Source: Robiginitalea biformata HTCC2501 (GTDB taxonomy: Bacteria > Bacteroidota > Bacteroidia > Flavobacteriales > Flavobacteriaceae). From it: 64,000 bases of DNA. The translations under genes and the position numbers were made by a program. The DNA lies in NCBI RefSeq assembly GCF_000024125.1, contig NC_013222.1:1838501-1902500 (forward strand). The letters run 5' to 3'. Positions 62,548 through 64,000 of this stretch are shown here, piece after piece; the first letter of the stretch is position 1; each line of letters begins with the position of its first letter. Below the pieces are notes generated by a model. The model had not been told where the DNA came from. It saw nothing but the letters and a program-made list of their open reading frames with translations, and made no database searches.

Positions 62548-62955
62548 TTACGCCCCGGCGTCTGCCAGCTTCTTGGTATCTACAAATTGCTGGAAGGCGA
62601 TTACCTTTCCGTTGTCATCCAGGGTCCACAGGTGGGCGGCCTGGGCATTATAGGCCGTACCGGTTTCCTTCACCCTGGCCTCGTAGCGCAGCGTGGCCAG
62701 GACCTTGTTGTCGTCCATCCCGTGAATTTGAATGTCCTTCAGGCCAAAATATTCGTGGATTTCCCCCAGGCGCGCAAATACGCCTTCCAGGACGGCTTCC
62801 GGGCCCTTGTAAGGATTGCCGTCTGCCAGGGAATTGCTCTCCGCCTCGTTCCATTCGATGCCGGGATGCATCAAGCCCAGGACGGTGGGCATATCGCCGG
62901 TGGAGAATGCGTTATAAATGGATTCGATGATTTTGGTGTTTTGATTGTTTGACAT
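62548..62955 (-). CDS. SnoaL-like / nuclear transport factor 2 family protein
   Basis: The protein has 135 residues from the ATG at 62955. The alpha-plus-beta cone is shown by IIESIYNAFSTGDMPTVLGLMHPGIEWNEAES, a middle LEGVFARLGEIHEYFGL, and a C-terminal AAHLWTLDDNGKVIAFQQFVDT. These small barrels act as isomerases, hydrolases or ligand binders; nothing in the residues fixes the activity. An upstream open frame to 63003 is unlikely to be used. About 226 bases separate it from the gene at the right edge. Confidence 0.85.
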   Translation of the reverse strand: MSNNQNTKIIESIYNAFSTGDMPTVLGLMHPGIEWNEAESNSLADGNPYKGPEAVLEGVFARLGEIHEYFGLKDIQIHGMDDNKVLATLRYEARVKETGTAYNAQAAHLWTLDDNGKVIAFQQFVDTKKLADAGA

Positions 62956-63181
62956 TTTATTGGTTTTGTTTGTAGCTGAATATACCAAAAATACGGACGG
63001 CATGTGCAGTACTTAACTTCAATAAGTCTTCAACCAGGTGGCAGATTCACCAGGCCCTCAATAAGCGAGTGCGGGCTTTCAGGATTTGATGCTGTCCGCC
63101 CGCACGCCACTCTGAGACCGCTGAATCAGGCATTTTGAATCTTTAGCCAATTCACGGTTTGTACATTGCAGATAGTATCGC

Positions 63182-64000
63182 TTATCGTTTTGGATGTCCG
63201 GGTTCCCAGATCAACCGGACAAACGAACTCAATCGTTCATTTTCCCTGCTAACTGGGATCCCCGCGACTATTCCAATCAGTAAATTATCGGCAATACCCA
63301 ACCGCATCTGGGGTCTCATGGTCATGTCAAAGTTTCCGCGGCTGATTGATTTATTAAATTCCACCCCGATGAAGTTCCTTGTCCCCGGAATCATATAATG
63401 GAAACTGGTATTGACATCATAGGTTGTATGGAACCGGTTTGTTCTGAAATCCTGCTCAACCAACGGACCCGTGTAGATCAATGAGTGGAAGTTGTTCCCC
63501 CAGCGTTTGGCAACAACCAAAAAGGGGTTGTATATATTTCCTCTCAGGAAAGGTTTTCCAAAGGCCCTGAAGTCGGATAGCTCAAATTCATTGATGTACC
63601 CAAATGCCATGGATGTCGCCATGGGCTCGTTGACAAAAAAGGACCACTGGGCTGCAATTTTTATGCTATTCAGCCGGTTGGACGGGACCGAGTCATTAGC
63701 AGTGCCATTGACGGGTGAATAAAAGGTGAAGGGAAGCTCCACCTCCAAACCCAATCGGTCTGCAGGGGCCCATTCATATTCAATCAACCCCTCATAGGAA
63801 TCGAATCTTAAATTATCGGTGAGTCCCAACCCCAGGTTCCATTCTTTTTCGCCTTTTCGGGCTCCCAAATCGCGGATCAGGTCAATATACAGCGGTTCGG
63901 CGTGCAGTACCTTATCGGGTTCTTTCTGGTCTTCGATTTGGTGAATGTAGAGACTGTCTTTTTCTGCATCCGTGAGTTGGGCCATACACGTTGCAGAAGA
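63182..64000 (-). CDS. outer-membrane beta-barrel protein, 5' end outside the window
   Basis: About 272 residues are visible; the start lies beyond the right edge, and the last visible codons (SSATCMAQ) look like the end of a signal peptide. The segment HAEPLYIDLIRDLGARKGEKEWNLGLGLTDN is characteristic of a Bacteroidota outer-membrane family. The rest shows alternating beta strands (YEWAPADRLGLEVELPF, FVRLIWEPG) ending near the C-terminus as barrels do. The family is sometimes mislabelled as a purine-synthesis enzyme. The function is unknown. Confidence 0.78.
   Translation of the reverse strand, partial: SSATCMAQLTDAEKDSLYIHQIEDQKEPDKVLHAEPLYIDLIRDLGARKGEKEWNLGLGLTDNLRFDSYEGLIEYEWAPADRLGLEVELPFTFYSPVNGTANDSVPSNRLNSIKIAAQWSFFVNEPMATSMAFGYINEFELSDFRAFGKPFLRGNIYNPFLVVAKRWGNNFHSLIYTGPLVEQDFRTNRFHTTYDVNTSFHYMIPGTRNFIGVEFNKSISRGNFDMTMRPQMRLGIADNLLIGIVAGIPVSRENERLSSFVRLIWEPGHPKR

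Noticed and set aside
63182..64000. Phosphoribosylformylglycinamidine synthase
   Set aside because: This label is applied to the family by error in some databases; the sequence shows a signal-peptide end and beta-barrel strands, not a purine enzyme.
1..64000. CRISPR arrays, insertion sequences, prophage or integrative elements
   Set aside because: I saw no regularly spaced repeats, transposase, integrase or phage structural gene in either strand.

Overview
This window looks like the chromosome of a moderately GC-rich, pigmented marine flavobacterium (Bacteroidota, Flavobacteriaceae; my best guess is a Robiginitalea-like genus). The reasons are family-level: a RecQ with a long C-terminal extension, the zapA/rny neighbourhood with a structured RNA between the two genes, many short lipoproteins, NIPSNAP, DUF4105, DUF2911, DUF305 and PD40 proteins, a CrtZ/CrtB/CrtI carotenoid operon, and several matches to the Bacteroidota promoter (TTTG, then TAnnTTTG). 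No phage, insertion sequence, integrase or CRISPR array is visible. Most of the window is ordinary chromosomal housekeeping.

Layout. 1-6.9 kb: partial DUF4105 protein, pssA, an envelope-related minus-strand run (kdsD-tatC-AhpD-like-lptB) and recQ. 7-8.4 kb: a compact cluster of four small membrane proteins (two DUF2752, two CD225/CCC-motif). 8.5-13.4 kb: Smr protein, lipoprotein, cysteine desulfurase, secreted protein and M23 peptidase. 13.5-16 kb: coiled-coil protein, zapA, a 6S-like RNA and rny. 16-24.6 kb: two SRPBCC proteins around a serine hydrolase, two SurA/PpiC proteins with moxR, aconitase, and a TlpA-like protein that has lost a catalytic cysteine. 24.6-29.7 kb: carotenoid operon (CarH-like MerR regulator, crtI, crtB, crtZ), then a DadA-like oxidase. 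29.9-33.6 kb: tRNA-Leu(GAG), ppk1, cbpA-cbpM. 33.6-37 kb: thioredoxin plus an ABC/HlyD export operon. 37-40.2 kb: universal stress protein, an ATP-cone/Mrr-like nuclease and a beta-CASP RNase in one operon. 41-55.3 kb: cardiolipin synthase, TonB, lipoproteins, peptidases, DoxX, methyltransferase, VanZ and others. 55.4-59.6 kb: a TPR histidine kinase/NarL-type regulator pair divergent from two secreted proteins, with a NarL-geometry palindrome between them. 59.7-64 kb: PD40, DUF305, a Tat-exported sugar isomerase-like protein, a gene remnant, a SnoaL-like protein and a partial outer-membrane protein.

The points most worth follow-up are the ATP-cone nuclease operon, the B12-type (CarH-like) regulator of the carotenoid genes, the NarL-type operator, the DUF2752/CD225 cluster and the 6S-like RNA. 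All functions are inferred by reading the sequence; no search was run.
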